Part shown: positions 40,498 through 59,541 of the stretch, one piece after another | Numbering within the stretch: the stretch's first letter is position 1 | Layout: each line of letters opens with the position of its first letter | DNA from: Metaphire vulgaris | Lineage: Eukaryota; Annelida; Clitellata; Crassiclitellata; Megascolecidae | Direction: 5' to 3' | DNA: 64,000 nt | NCBI GenBank assembly: GCA_018105865.1 | Contig: CM030868.1 | Span: 3,976,531 to 4,040,530, forward strand | Made by a program: the position numbers and the translations under genes | Notes under the pieces: generated by a model | The model's database searches: none | The model's input: only the letters and a program-made list of their open reading frames with translations | What the model was told of the DNA's origin: nothing

Positions 40498-41259
40498 ATA
40501 TTTATGGCATAAAAATAATAGAGTATTGATGACATAGTAATAATAATAATAAATAATAATAATAATTAGAATAATTATAATAAATAATAATCATGATATT
40601 ATATAAGATATACTAAATGCCAGGCATGCATTTTACAATTAGAAACGAATGTGCTACAATTAAATCTAAATAAATGGCATGAGTCATCACATCATGGTCC
40701 CACGACTGGCAGACCCGACCAGTAGCAGCTCGATTACTCAAACCCGAAAGGAAAGTCGAGCATAACCTCTGCAGTTTAAGATTCAGCGAAGAAAGCGCGG
40801 CCAAAAACAGCAGCCATCTTGGACGCTGGCAATAAATGAAAAAATCCCAAACCATTCGAAATCTCGGTCCCAAGCCGCAGAAGTTTAAACGTCCGCAAGT
40901 AAATAAAATCCTCGACCGAAAGTGACGCAGACGGTAGACGAGAAAAAAAGAGATCGAAGAAGAGAAACAGCCACGAGTTGACCAAACACCGCGCGATTTA
41001 ACCGGCGCAAAACGGCATACAAGTGTACATGTATAACGCCCAAGCGACATGACAAGCAACTCGCATACAGCAGCAGCGGAACCGAGGCGTACGACGGGTC
41101 CAGACAACTGCAGCCTCAAAAGAACCGAATGTCACGACCCATAACAAAGTCTAGAATGTAACGAAGTAAAACAAATAGGTTGCCAGAGAAGCAATAATGC
41201 ATCTCCAATAATTAATCTACAAAGGAAACAATGTACAGTGTTCGTCTAGGCAGACTCTA

Positions 41260-49169
<7,910 letters not shown>

Positions 49170-52100
49170 ATGTTCAGCAAGACAGCAACGGCGAACAATG
49201 CCGCTGTGACTGTAGAAAACTAGTAGGTTGTTTGCTTAAAATCCAGTGAAAACCGGCCGGTCTACGTTCGGCACAAATTCAATGTTTGTTTACTAGTAAA
49301 TGTAATTCTCAGTTTAATCAAATGGCTTAATCAAATGGTTTAATCAAGTGGCGCTACAACTCAGAATTGAATTCAATAACTAAACCTACAAGTAATGATA
49401 GGAATATACTCAATCTAGAGTAAATTGCACTAAAAATTAAGTAAAATCTCGTTAATTTCTATAGCGCTTTAAAAAGCAGTGCCGAAGTAGTTTCTTATTC
49501 CTAGGCGTTTAATCTCAGAATGAAGTAACTATAGCCAAAGGTGGGATCATTCATGCAGGGTCATTTAATCCAAAGGGACAGTGGCTGGGACGTTACAGCT
49601 ATTGAAGAAATGATTTTCAGGGTGCTTTATCACGCGACTCCAAGTTACTTAATTTATAATTTAACCTATTAAATTGATCAGATATTGGCGTACGAATTCA
49701 CTGTTAGTGAAAAATAAAAATAGAGATTAGTATTCAGCGCACGAAAGTATAATTATTGGCCAAGGATCCAAATGATAGAGAACTTCAGCCAAATAGTTTA
49801 AAAGATCTTGATCCAAATTTTCCGGGCATTAGATGAAAACTGCGATTTCATCTGGCTCATTCACAGTAGACATCCACCAGGTTGTCGGGCCTGAGATCCT
49901 GGAATGCTTATGTGCATTATCAAGTGGCGTTATAGAAGATTAAGACTGAATTTGTATGTTTAACCAAAAATGGTGCACTATAAATTCTCATCGTCTGGAG
50001 ATCGTCATACCAGATCCGGTGACATTAGAGGCCGTTTGTTTGATCGGTGACGGCGATCCAACGATGAAATCCTTCGGAAGATCGGTCGCTTCGGTGATCC
50101 AGGTGACTTTAAAATGTCGTTAGAACTCGAAGTCGCGTACAAATCGTGGCGTTTTTTGTCATCGGTTTACCGTTCATCGGTGCCGGTACCGAATTCAGTG
50201 CCCTTGGATCATTCGCCATTGAGACCGTCTTTTTCCATTCACCCTCTGGTGTCTGCCCCACCAAATTATCGTAGAAGAAATCCGGCGAGCCATACGTAGT
50301 TTATTGTTTGGGTTATGAGTTAGGGTTAGCTAACATAGTTTTCCATAGCCATGTCCAAGTTAGCAAGCTAACCCCTTACCCTAACCACACTTCTATTTTT
50401 TGCATTCATAGTTTGCCTATTTCGAAACTGCCAAAACCCCTTTCATAGATTTTCAACCATTTCATTGCAGCCAACCACTGTATTTCTTTTTGTATATCCT
50501 AACGTATATTTTATATTATTTTTGATACTATAATAGTTCTTGGTCCGATTCTATTCTTACTGTACACTGCGGACCAGTCCAGAATAATTGAAAAGCCTGG
50601 TCTACAGTCTCATTTCTATGCGGACGACTCTCAAATATATTCAGGTTGTCTGAAAGAGCACAGTCTTGATTTGGCTGATGCTATGGAGGCTGCATCAGCA
50701 GTTTGGATGATTGGCTGAGAAAGAATCGACTGAAAATGAATCCATCTAAAACTGACCTAATGTGGTTCAGCTCTTCTTGAAATCTGAACAGCTTTCTACA
50801 TTGTGATCTTCACCTCAGAAGATGCAAACATTTCTGCATCAACGCATCTATGAAATCTTGAAGTAATATTTGACTCAAAGCTGTCGTTTGCTGCACACGT
50901 CTCTGCAACTGTCAGATCTTGCTTTATGATATTGCAAAGGCTCAAAGAACTATGAGAGTTTCTTCCCACAACTGAATTTGCCAGTTTGGTAGCATGTTTT
51001 GTGATGCCTAAAATGGATTGCTGTAACAGTCTTCTCTATGACCTACCTGACTTCGAGTTGAATCGCCTGCAGTCAGTGCAGAGCGCAGCAGCAGGGCTTG
51101 TATTTGGTGCAGGGTGTCGTGACCACCTCACCCCATTAACCCCTTAACCGGGGAATAAATCTGTAACTCAATGTAAACTGGACGGCTCTGAGCCGTCACG
51201 CCTGGTTAAGGAGTTAACTCACCGACTTTACTGGCTCAAAGTTCAAGAGAGAATTGAGTACAAACATTCTCTTCTTGCATTCCGGTCGATAAACCAGATT
51301 TCTTCAGAGTATCTTCAAGGGTATTTTGTACCAACATCACAAACGTTGCAACTATCCCTGCAGTCCGATGCTCAAAGTCTTCTGAAGGTACCTCATTGCA
51401 AAACATCACTCAGTTCCAGGTCATTTAGAGTGTCAGGGCCAAAGACATGGATTGATCCACCAATGTATGATAGATCATCCTGTTCTCTGTCATCCTTCAA
51501 GAGAAATCTAAAGACACATCTGTTCCAGAAATCTTATTCTCTTTTGCCTTAGATTGTTTTCCATTTTTGTTTTGTTCTAATTTTCAAGATTAAGTTCTGT
51601 TATTTAATTTTATTTGTAGTCCTATAGCTGGACTCCATAATGTGCTCTTGCTCCTGACATTTGGTAATATGGCACACAAGAAATTGTCAGTTTAATAATA
51701 ATAATAATAATAATACACATATCATGTTTTATTTCATTCGGTTTCAGCGTGGATAGACGCCACCGCATGCTTTATTACACCTGTGGATACAATTTGCCTG
51801 CTGTGGAATAGTATTCAGGAGCATAGTTGATTAAGAGCTTTGCTTTGATATTTAGGGACGTTCACTTGCTGCCCAAGCAGCAGCTAAACAGGCTGAGCAT
51901 AGGTTCAAGGCCACACCGCAGGATGTCAAGGTTAGACATTTGGCCACTGTTATTTATATCTATCTGTATCTGTATCTATTTGATGTAACATTAGCATTTT
52001 GTAACATCGGCCGTTATATTCCTGTTAGAAATGGATTGGAATTTTTGTTCTTATAAACCTTAAGATTTGTTTATCCACTGTTGTTGACTAGAGAATAGTT

Positions 52101-53311
52101 TTTAACCTGTGTTGTACCATAGATTTTAATTATACACTAGATGGAGCCTATCTGTGACTATGACATTGAAAAGTTGAAGCCAATTTATCTGGTGTGTAAT
52201 TAAAATCTGTGTTGTACCACTGTGTGCTGTATGACTCAGTGTAAATTAACTTGCTGGAGTTGTTCACTTGTTCTCGATTTTGTTGACGTCCGGTTGATGT
52301 CTGTCTGAACGCCCTGACGTATTTGTTTATTTGTTATGTCTTGCAATTTGTGTCTTGTCCTTAAGCGACTGATTTGGAAGCGTGGAGAAGACTTCTGTTC
52401 TACTGTTTTAATGTCAGATTACTAAGCTTCCAAGTGGAGTTGTGGTTGCTTCGCTTGAGGACTACTCGCCAGTCTCTAGGATTGCCGTAGTTTACGGGGC
52501 AGGATCTCGCCACGAGCCTGCCAATGCCCTGGGCATTACACACAGCCTCAGAGTTGCAGCAAACCAGGTTGGTGCTGTAATGTAAGACTCTTGACTCAGT
52601 GGCTCTGAGTAAATATACAAGTTGTGCTACACAAATGTTACATTACATGACCTGTTTTCACACAGATTACAAATAGGGGCTCATCCATATAGTACGTACG
52701 CATAAATGCATTTTGCCTCACCCCCCGTTGCACACACCGTACATACGCAAAATCTCCTAAATCCCCCCACTCAATGCATACATACTATGTAGATGGACCC
52801 TAGTGAGTGGCTAATGGAATAGAAAAATGGCTGGAGGTGGTTGAGTGGATAGAGCTATCCAGAACCAGAGTGAGCTTGATTGACAGTTAATAGTGAGGCA
52901 TACTTTTAACAGGTGTGTGAAAAGCACGGGTTTTTACGTGTAATTTAAAACTGCTTTAGAAATGTTGCCTCTGGTTCTGTTGGCACAAATTGGTTATAGG
53001 AAACTGGTTGAGAAACTTGTATTGCTAGGTATTGTGCAGCATCCAACATCTTTAGCACGTATCACAGATTCAGTGATTCAAACAACATACTTTTGTAACC
53101 AGATTTTCTGCTTTATTTAGGTGTTCTACTCTGCTACTTTATTTTTTGGTTGATCCAGTATGTAGTTATTATTTGACCAGGATCATTTGACTAGGTAAAG
53201 TGTATAGTCAAACAGAAACAGGGCAGTGCACATCTCTCAATGCCTCTGCTGCTCAAATGTCTACCAGGCCACGTACACATGGTGCCCCTGTGCAGGCAGA
53301 ATGCCTGGTTA

Positions 53312-53370
<59 letters not shown>

Positions 53371-55339
53371 GCTTGAAAAAGATGAGTGATTTGGTATTTG
53401 TTTAGCGTGCTTAGGAAAAAATTGTTGATCTTTATAGGGCTCCAAAAAGGCCACAGCTTTTGGCATTGCCAAGAATATTCAGCAGATTGGTGGAAGTCTT
53501 AGGTAGAATCCAAATTCTTCTTATTTTTCTGTCTTGTTTAGTTGTGTGTTCACTGTTTTTTTTAAAGAAATACTTAGTTGCTTGAACCATCTAACAACAT
53601 CGCAATATTAAATAACAGTTATTTCAGCATAACCGCGTTAGCACACAGGTTCGTTTAACGTGGACTTTGGGTTAACACGGACGCTGTCTTCTGCAGTGCC
53701 ACGGAGTTTGTGTTAACGGGATTTTAATGTACCTATGGTGAAAACTTATGTAAAGTCATAGCATGTGTGAACACTAAAGCTAATGCTTCTTTACAAGAGG
53801 AAGGGATTCTGTGTTCATAAATACACTATCTTCTTTAGAGGTATGTTGCTGTTTTTTTTAATTTGTAGTGGTAATACAGGGTAAGTTATTATCCTATAAA
53901 AAGAGAAGGGCAAGATTCCCATAATTTAGGTAGACGCTTGAAAACGTGTATGTTTTCAGAAGCTGCAGTTTCATTTCATTTATATGAATAATGTTGCGAA
54001 AATTTACATTAGATTAAATCGCAATAAGGTCTTTGATCGAGAAAAAAGAGGTATAATTAATAAGCACTTTATGTGATTATTTTCTTTCAGTTGCATTACC
54101 ACCCGTGAGCAGGTCATCTACTCTGTCAGTTGTCTTAGGAACAACCTGTAAGTCGGATCAATCAAAATCAATCAATCAATCAGTCAAAACAGTTTATTCC
54201 TCAACAATGTATGGATACAGGCAGTGCTTATTCTAGGCCTTCTCTGGGGGGAATTCCCCCACCCCCCAGTTTTTAAATCCCCCTCCCAAAAAATTGTATA
54301 TATTGGCTGGGGGGATGGAAATTTCTTCCCCCTCCCAAAGTGTGGAGACTCAGACCTTGTCCTCCCCCCATACATTTCAAAATCCCCCCCTCCAATGTCA
54401 AGGTGGCTAGAATAAACACTGGATACAGTATATGTATGGATATATGAGGAGACTTGAACGTTTTGAATGTGTCTTAGTGATTTGCGTCTAATAAAATCTA
54501 ATCTGTCCCATCTTAGACTTCTATAGTGCCGCTTCATATTGCATGGAAGCATCAGTTGATGGGGACACCAAATTACTGTAGCACAATATCCAAGTCAAAT
54601 AAGTGCATCTTCTAATCATATTTATGATGCTCCAACTTGTGACACCATGCTGTCTTTCATTTACAGATTTCTATATTTTTTGAGCGTTTGTCTGTCTTCA
54701 AACTTATTTTAAAATCACTGCTTGACAGGCCTGTCAGAACTGGGGGTGCAGGGGGTACCCCTTGCACCCCCTGGAAAAAAATTGGGGTGCACTGTATCCC
54801 CTGGAAGACAAAAGCTATGGCTGCAGCCTGCAGTTCACCCCTTGTGTCAGATTCATAAGAAGGAACAGCTAAAACATATCAATTTACCAAATGGCCAATG
54901 AAATGCACCCTTGCGTAAAAATTCATTCCAATGGATTGGCCTCCTGCATGATAAAATAATTTTGAGGGGTGCTGGGTATAATTATGAGGTTTTTGTTGGG
55001 TGAATATTTTAAAATAGAGGCATTGACCGATAATTTGTTGTTGTTGCCTGTGTTAGAGCAACGGGCATTGAACAACTGAATAACGTTGCAACTGGGCATG
55101 ATTTCAAACCGTGGGAAGTCCAGGATGCCGCAAAAGTCCAGAGACAGGACCTGGAACTATACCATCACTCCCCTGAAGCTCGTTAGTCCATATTCTGTCC
55201 AGTTGTGTGTATTCTATGCTTCTCTATTGTTGCCGTTGTGTTAATAATAATAATTATTATAATAATAATGCAATAATAATAATAATCAGAAATCAGCACT
55301 CCAGAGATTTAACGCAGTCGCCTTCCACGGAACTTTCAC

Positions 55340-55412
<73 letters not shown>

Positions 55413-58400
55413 GCATTATTTGCCTAAAGAAGCATTTGCTGTTGTGAATTCTGACAAATTATTTAAGAATAATAATAGTAATAATAATAATATTGATAAG
55501 TGAGGATTGATATTGTGAGACTTTTAATTTTCGTTTACTGGAATGAAATTTCTGAAGCAGCGGTTGGTATTTGCAGATCGATGGCATAGCCACAGGGACT
55601 GGGCCCCCTATTATGGCTTGGACCAGTCGTGAGATTTGCACAAAACCGATGAGAAATTTTGGGGTTTTGGGGTGGGGGGTGGGTAGCACGATCAAAGAGA
55701 ATAAGTGAAGAACTCTTCATGACTGTTTTGGTCATCAGAGACTTTTTATCCAAAGATATCTATTCTGGAACCTGGCTGGCTATTCTGGAGCCTGTTGCAG
55801 ATTGACGAATAGTAAGTCGGGTCACAAGAAAATTAAACGTGAAGATAAGAATTTTTCACAGAACCGAATCCAAGCGGTGAATTTCGCTCAGGCCTAATTG
55901 AGTCGAGCGCTGTGTGGAGATCTCTTGCCATGCTCCACTGCTACGGCACACGTTTCATAAAGTGGGATAAAGAATGAACCTAGGCGTTCGGGTGACATTA
56001 CACTAAATATCCCCCCGGCCATAAACGAAATGCAGTTAACTTCCCTTTTTTTAGCTGCGGTCTGTTTACAACGGACATTTTGACATAGACTTAGGTTTAT
56101 GTCCTTGATGCATTTCAGAGCTGATCGAGGCGATTCATAAGGCCGCCTTCAGGGACACCTTGGGTCAGTCGCTGTACATGCCCGCAGACCGAGTTGGAGC
56201 GTATGGCGTTCATGACGTAAGTGTCTTACAGTTATCGTGATAATGCTTTCCAGATCCTGTGCGACTCCGTTTAGAATTGGTCTACTGCATGTACAGTGTA
56301 AATGGATGCTATGATTACTTGTGCATATTTACTTTTACTGTACTTGTTCCTGTACTGAGTAGTTGTAATCTTCAAATTGTCGTTTTTCTTGTACTTTTAC
56401 GGTCCCATTTCTCTATAGTTATCTATAAACTGATATCTTATTCAGGGGACAATTCAAACTGACGTTCGTGAAAATAATTCTTGGCTGATTCATTGGCAAA
56501 GTGAAATAACTAGCATTAGTAGTGACTGAGAATTGCAAACATTGCGAATTTTAATCTAATTAATCTAGACCTGGGGTAGGCAACCTACAGCCTGCGGACA
56601 ACATCCGGCCTACCAGTGAGTTTAATCCAGCCATCTTGCCCCCACATCTTTTTTTTGTAAAAAAGGTCATCACCCCTTTTAAAGTCTGACAAGCAAAAAA
56701 GGTAGTTACTAATTTTTTGCACTTCTATATTTTTTGAGAACTTTTTAACTTTCTCCAACACAAATTTTCTAAAAACACAAACTTTAGAACTTTTTTGGGA
56801 CCCATCATCAGAAAATTATTCAATTACCGTACGTGGCCCTCGAAAGACACTACCGTAGCAATTTGACCCTCCCTGTACCCCTGATCTAGACTGTTCTTTT
56901 GTGGTTGAATTGCTCAGCTGGAGGCTTTCGTGAAATCTCACTACGTGGCGCACAATGCCGCCCTTGCCGGAGTGGGCATCGACCACGACGTACTGGTTCA
57001 CCTGGCAAAGAAGTTTACGTTTGCACCTGGGCAGACTTCCGAGCACAAGAAAGCGAAATACCACGGCGGTACGGACAGATTTTTCATCTCTCTCATATCG
57101 CTGCATCAGTATAGTACGCGGCATCTAACAAGCAAGCCGCGTTTTTTGTCGTTCTAACAAGCGAGCCGCGTTTTTTGTCGTTCTGATATTTTTTCTTTTG
57201 AATCCGAAGATTTGATTTTAGGCGAATTGCGCCTGGACCAAAGAAGTCGACTGGTGCACGCCGCCATCGTCACCGAGGGTGTTGCCATCGATAGTGCCGA
57301 CGTGTTGCCGCTCGGTGTGCTGCAGTTGGTGCTGGGCACCGGTCCGTACGTAAAGTACAGCAACAACCTTGCCTCTTCAAAGGTCGCAAAGGCTGCTGCG
57401 TCTGCCACAACTCATCCGTTTGCTGTGAGTGGGGCTTTAGTATATCTGCACTTTATTCGTAATCTTTGATACAGTGAAACCCGCTTAATTGCATAGGTGC
57501 CATGCAAGCCTTGCTTGTGCGATTAACTGGGTTATGCGAATAGCCGGGACGTCTGATAATTAATTGTACGCACAAAACACTGGTTCGGGTTTTTATGTTG
57601 TTATGCGATTATGCAGGTTATGCAATTAAGCGGCATGCGATTAAGTGGTATCCACTGTACTTTTTTGTATTTTCTCAGAATAGTCCTACAATAATATTAT
57701 CTTAACTGTTTGTAATTTTTTAGACTTGTAAGTATTTTTGTGTCTTTGCGATCATTGTACAGTTTTTTCTCTCCTTATTTGACGAGTCTTCGACAATCCT
57801 GTAACTGTATTGAAATAAGCCTATTGCAGGTTTATTTACAGAATCTTATTCAGGCTTGAGCATCAGTAGAAAGCTACCATAGCTTCACAATTTCAATCAT
57901 ATAGCACGAGTCAAAGGTAAACAACTTGCTCAAGGTCGTTGCACAGTGGCTAGGGTCAGATATGAACCTGCTACCTTCTGGTTGAATGGCAAGAATCCAA
58001 CCACATCTCTGATACTGGATTCGAAATGGATCTCGGTTGTTTTGTCGTAGGCTTCGGCAATTTGCGCGGTGTATTCGGACTCCGGACTGTTCGGTTTTCA
58101 AGTTACGGCCGACGCGAAGGACGCTGGCAAAGTTCTAAAGGCCGTCGTCAGCGCGGTGGCACAGGCCACTAAGAACACCATAACTGATGCTGAAGTACAA
58201 AGGGCAAAGTACGCTTATGATATGCTTCAATGCTTTATATGTGACTGGTCATAATTGCATCTGTACCTTTAGGGCTCATCCATATAGTATGTACGCAAAA
58301 AAGGCATATTTTCAACCATGGGCGTATTTCAAAAGGCTTAAAGGGGTATGATGAAATTTAAGAAGTTCGAAAAATAACTTTTATTCTTTGTTCTGCAATA

Positions 58401-59541
58401 ACATACAGTTTAAGTTTATTAATACTACCACATGTAAAGTACTGACCGTAAATTTAGGCCTACTACAACTGAGTTATGTTCAATCGTCGGTCTAACAGTC
58501 TTTAAGTGCAACCGAAGGGAAAGACCAAAGGGGTATGCTATGGATTAAGAGCATACCCCCTAAATACGCCACTGTTTTCAACCCTTCCCCCCCCGGCCCC
58601 AGTTGCACACAGCATACATAGGAAAAATCTCCAAAATTCGACCCCCCTCAGTGCGTACGTACGACATGGATGGACCCTTAGGCCGGTGAGGCATTATGCC
58701 CAGCATAGAAAACTATGATACATTGGCTGTCTTGTCCTGCCTGAGTTAGGTTTTGTGTCTTGAGTTCAATTGCACTCGCACTTATCCGTACTGCTCCGTT
58801 GTATCCGTCAGAGCTGCTCCATCCGATTCTCTGGTGCTCTTTTCAGGCACAAGTTGAAGACCTGTTGCCACATGGACGCTGAAAGTTCCGCGGAACGGCT
58901 GGAATGGATCGGCGCCGAGGTGCTCCTGTCCGGCCAAGTATACGGTCTCGAACAGTTCGACAGCGAGGTAGACAAGGTCACCCTTGAAGATATCAACCGG
59001 GTAAGGACATTCATGGTTCCCATTCATTGCGTTCTTTTGGAAATCAGTCGTATAGCAAAATAGGACTTCTATTCTTGATCTAGTACCTGATTGTTGCATG
59101 TAAATGCAATGTGGGGGCTCATTCATATCGTACGCATGCAAAAAAGGCATATTTTCAACCCCTCCCCGTTTGCACACTGTACTTACGCAAAATCTCCTAA
59201 ATCCAATCCATCCACTTCATGTGTACGTAATTTATGGATGGACCCTGAAGTTGTTGCACCTGTGATTTTCACCTTTATTATGGAAAAGGAGAGAAGTTGT
59301 TGCATTTTCTTATTTCTCATCATCGAGTATTTTTAGATATGTACGTGTGAACTTACGTGTTTACTGAAAATACAATGTAAACCTCATTATTGATAATGTT
59401 AAAGCTTATGGTTATTTTGGCAAATGGATGAAAATTGCCCAATTTGTTGCTTAGGTTGCGAAGAAGTTCTTGAATGGGAAACCAACCATGGCGGCCGTAG
59501 GAGACCTTTCGAGCACACCGTATCTCGATGAGCTTGTCTAA
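49170..59541 (+). CDS. UQCRC2: Cytochrome b-c1 complex subunit 2 (UQCRC2, core II)
   Basis: Core II is a matrix-side structural subunit of mitochondrial complex III, a processing-peptidase homologue that has lost metal binding. Twelve plus-strand exons are proposed: 49170-49211 (candidate), 51856-51930, 52418-52567, 53438-53502, 54091-54147, 55057-55181, 56119-56216, 56918-57068, 57222-57424, 58051-58208, 58847-59000 and 59455-59541. They join in phase to 454 residues; human UQCRC2 has 453. Landmarks are KLPSGVVVASLEDYSPVSRI, the AGSR(H)E segment, FKPWEV, YHGGELR, VHAAIVTEG, LGTGPYVK, YSDSGLFGF and the C-terminus MAAVGDLSSTPYLDEL, all in UQCRC2 order. The HxxEH zinc motif of active peptidases is absent, as in other core II proteins. 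The first exon (MFSKTATANN) is a guess, based on a plausible presequence, phase and total length; its donor GTAGAA is weak. The other exons are secure. Confidence 0.94.
50560..51716 (+). pseudogene. CR1/L2-like LINE reverse transcriptase fragment
   Basis: HFYADDSQIYSG near 50610 holds the reverse transcriptase YADD catalytic box. LYDLPDFELNRLQSVQSAAA near 51040, RLYWLKVQERIEYK near 51225 and SGPKTWIDPP...FKRNLKTHLFQ near 51430-51535 are C-terminal landmarks. Several stops and frame changes are present before 51000. It ends in (AAT)n at 51695-51716. A TTAA MITE interrupts it at 51136. Confidence 0.85.
51136..51217. mobile_element. TTAA-flanked MITE inserted in the LINE
   Basis: TTAACCCCTTAACCGGGG and GCCTGGTTAAGGAGTTAA. 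The LINE frame reads on correctly if one TTAA is kept and the element is ignored, which shows that TTAA is the duplicated target. Confidence 0.92.
52674..52803. mobile_element. TA-flanked MITE, family E
   Basis: GGGGCTCATCCATATAGTAC and CATACTATGTAGATGGACCC are inverted ends flanked by TA. Inside are CACCCCCCGTTGCACACACC and CGCAAAATCTCCTAAATCC. In a UQCRC2 intron. Confidence 0.85.
53309..53371. repeat. (ATT)n microsatellite
   Basis: Pure ATT array of about 60 bp about 65 bp before the UQCRC2 exon at 53438. Confidence 0.96.
54222..54421. mobile_element. hAT-like MITE, family C
   Basis: Ends CAGTGCTTATTCTAGGCC and GTGGCTAGAATAAACACTG. Flanking 8-mers GATACAGG (54214-54221) and GATACAGT (54422-54429) differ at one base. 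In a UQCRC2 intron. The next 130 bp resemble the inverted ...CACTATAGAAG tail. Confidence 0.87.
55335..55413. repeat. (AAT)n microsatellite
   Basis: AAT array of about 75 bp. Shorter AAT runs lie at 55243-55286 and 55468-55495. Confidence 0.97.
57470..57659. mobile_element. pogo-like MITE
   Basis: TACAGTGAAACCCGCTTAAT at the left and GATTAAGTGGTATCCACTGTA at the right are imperfect inverted repeats flanked by TA. ATGCGATTATGCAGGTTATG units are inside. In a UQCRC2 intron. Confidence 0.75.
58271..58680. mobile_element. TA-flanked MITE (family E) split by a family F element
   Basis: Starts AGGGCTCATCCATATAGTAT and ends GACATGGATGGACCCTTA. The inner 58317-58574 is a family F insertion; without it the order of internal phrases matches 59111-59247. 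Confidence 0.88.
58317..58574. mobile_element. hAT-like MITE, family F, nested (perfect TSD)
   Basis: Starts CATGGGCGTATTTC and ends CTAAATACGCCACTG. Perfect 8-bp duplication TTTTCAAC at 58309-58316 and 58575-58582. Confidence 0.93.
58682..58830 (+). mobile_element. LINE reverse transcriptase fragment abutting a UQCRC2 exon
   Basis: CATTGGCTGTCTTGTCCTGC and AGTTCAATTGCACTCGCACT parallel 16095-16165 of the LINE remnant, including GAGCTGCTCC versus GAGCTACTCC. It ends about 20 bp before the acceptor at 58846. Confidence 0.65.
59111..59247. mobile_element. TA-flanked MITE, family E
   Basis: GGGGGCTCATTCATATCGTA and GTAATTTATGGATGGACCCT with AAAAAGGCATATTTTCAACC and GCAAAATCTCCTAAATCCAA inside. 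In the last UQCRC2 intron. Confidence 0.85.

Larger units (their letters stand above)
37432..41259 (-). other. Downstream of JNK: possible long 3' UTR and repeats
   Basis: Next to the JNK stop codon, 40600-41250 is unique sequence with an open minus frame (41119-40613) lacking any domain; it is probably 3' UTR. Further down lie a 5S-headed SINE, family A and B MITEs, a TTAA MITE (38192-38272) and AT-rich unique sequence at 38600-40200. No other gene was seen. Confidence 0.45.
49212..51855 (+). other. UQCRC2 intron 1 (if exon 1 is right)
   Basis: Holds a repeat with TATAGCGCTTT (49441-49545) also seen at 63075-63175, a GGCGTTATAGAAG tail (49905-49945), unique GC-moderate sequence near 50000-50290, and a LINE remnant with a nested TTAA MITE. 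The short open frame at 50114-50299 has no recognisable domain. Confidence 0.45.

Noticed and set aside
40613..41119. 168-codon minus frame after the JNK stop codon
   Set aside because: No recognised domain, Cys/Phe/Arg-rich random-like composition; better explained as JNK 3' UTR.
50114..50299. 61-codon plus frame as UQCRC2 exon 1
   Set aside because: Ser/Pro-rich with no usable donor giving phase 0 into 51856; the ATG at 49170 fits better.
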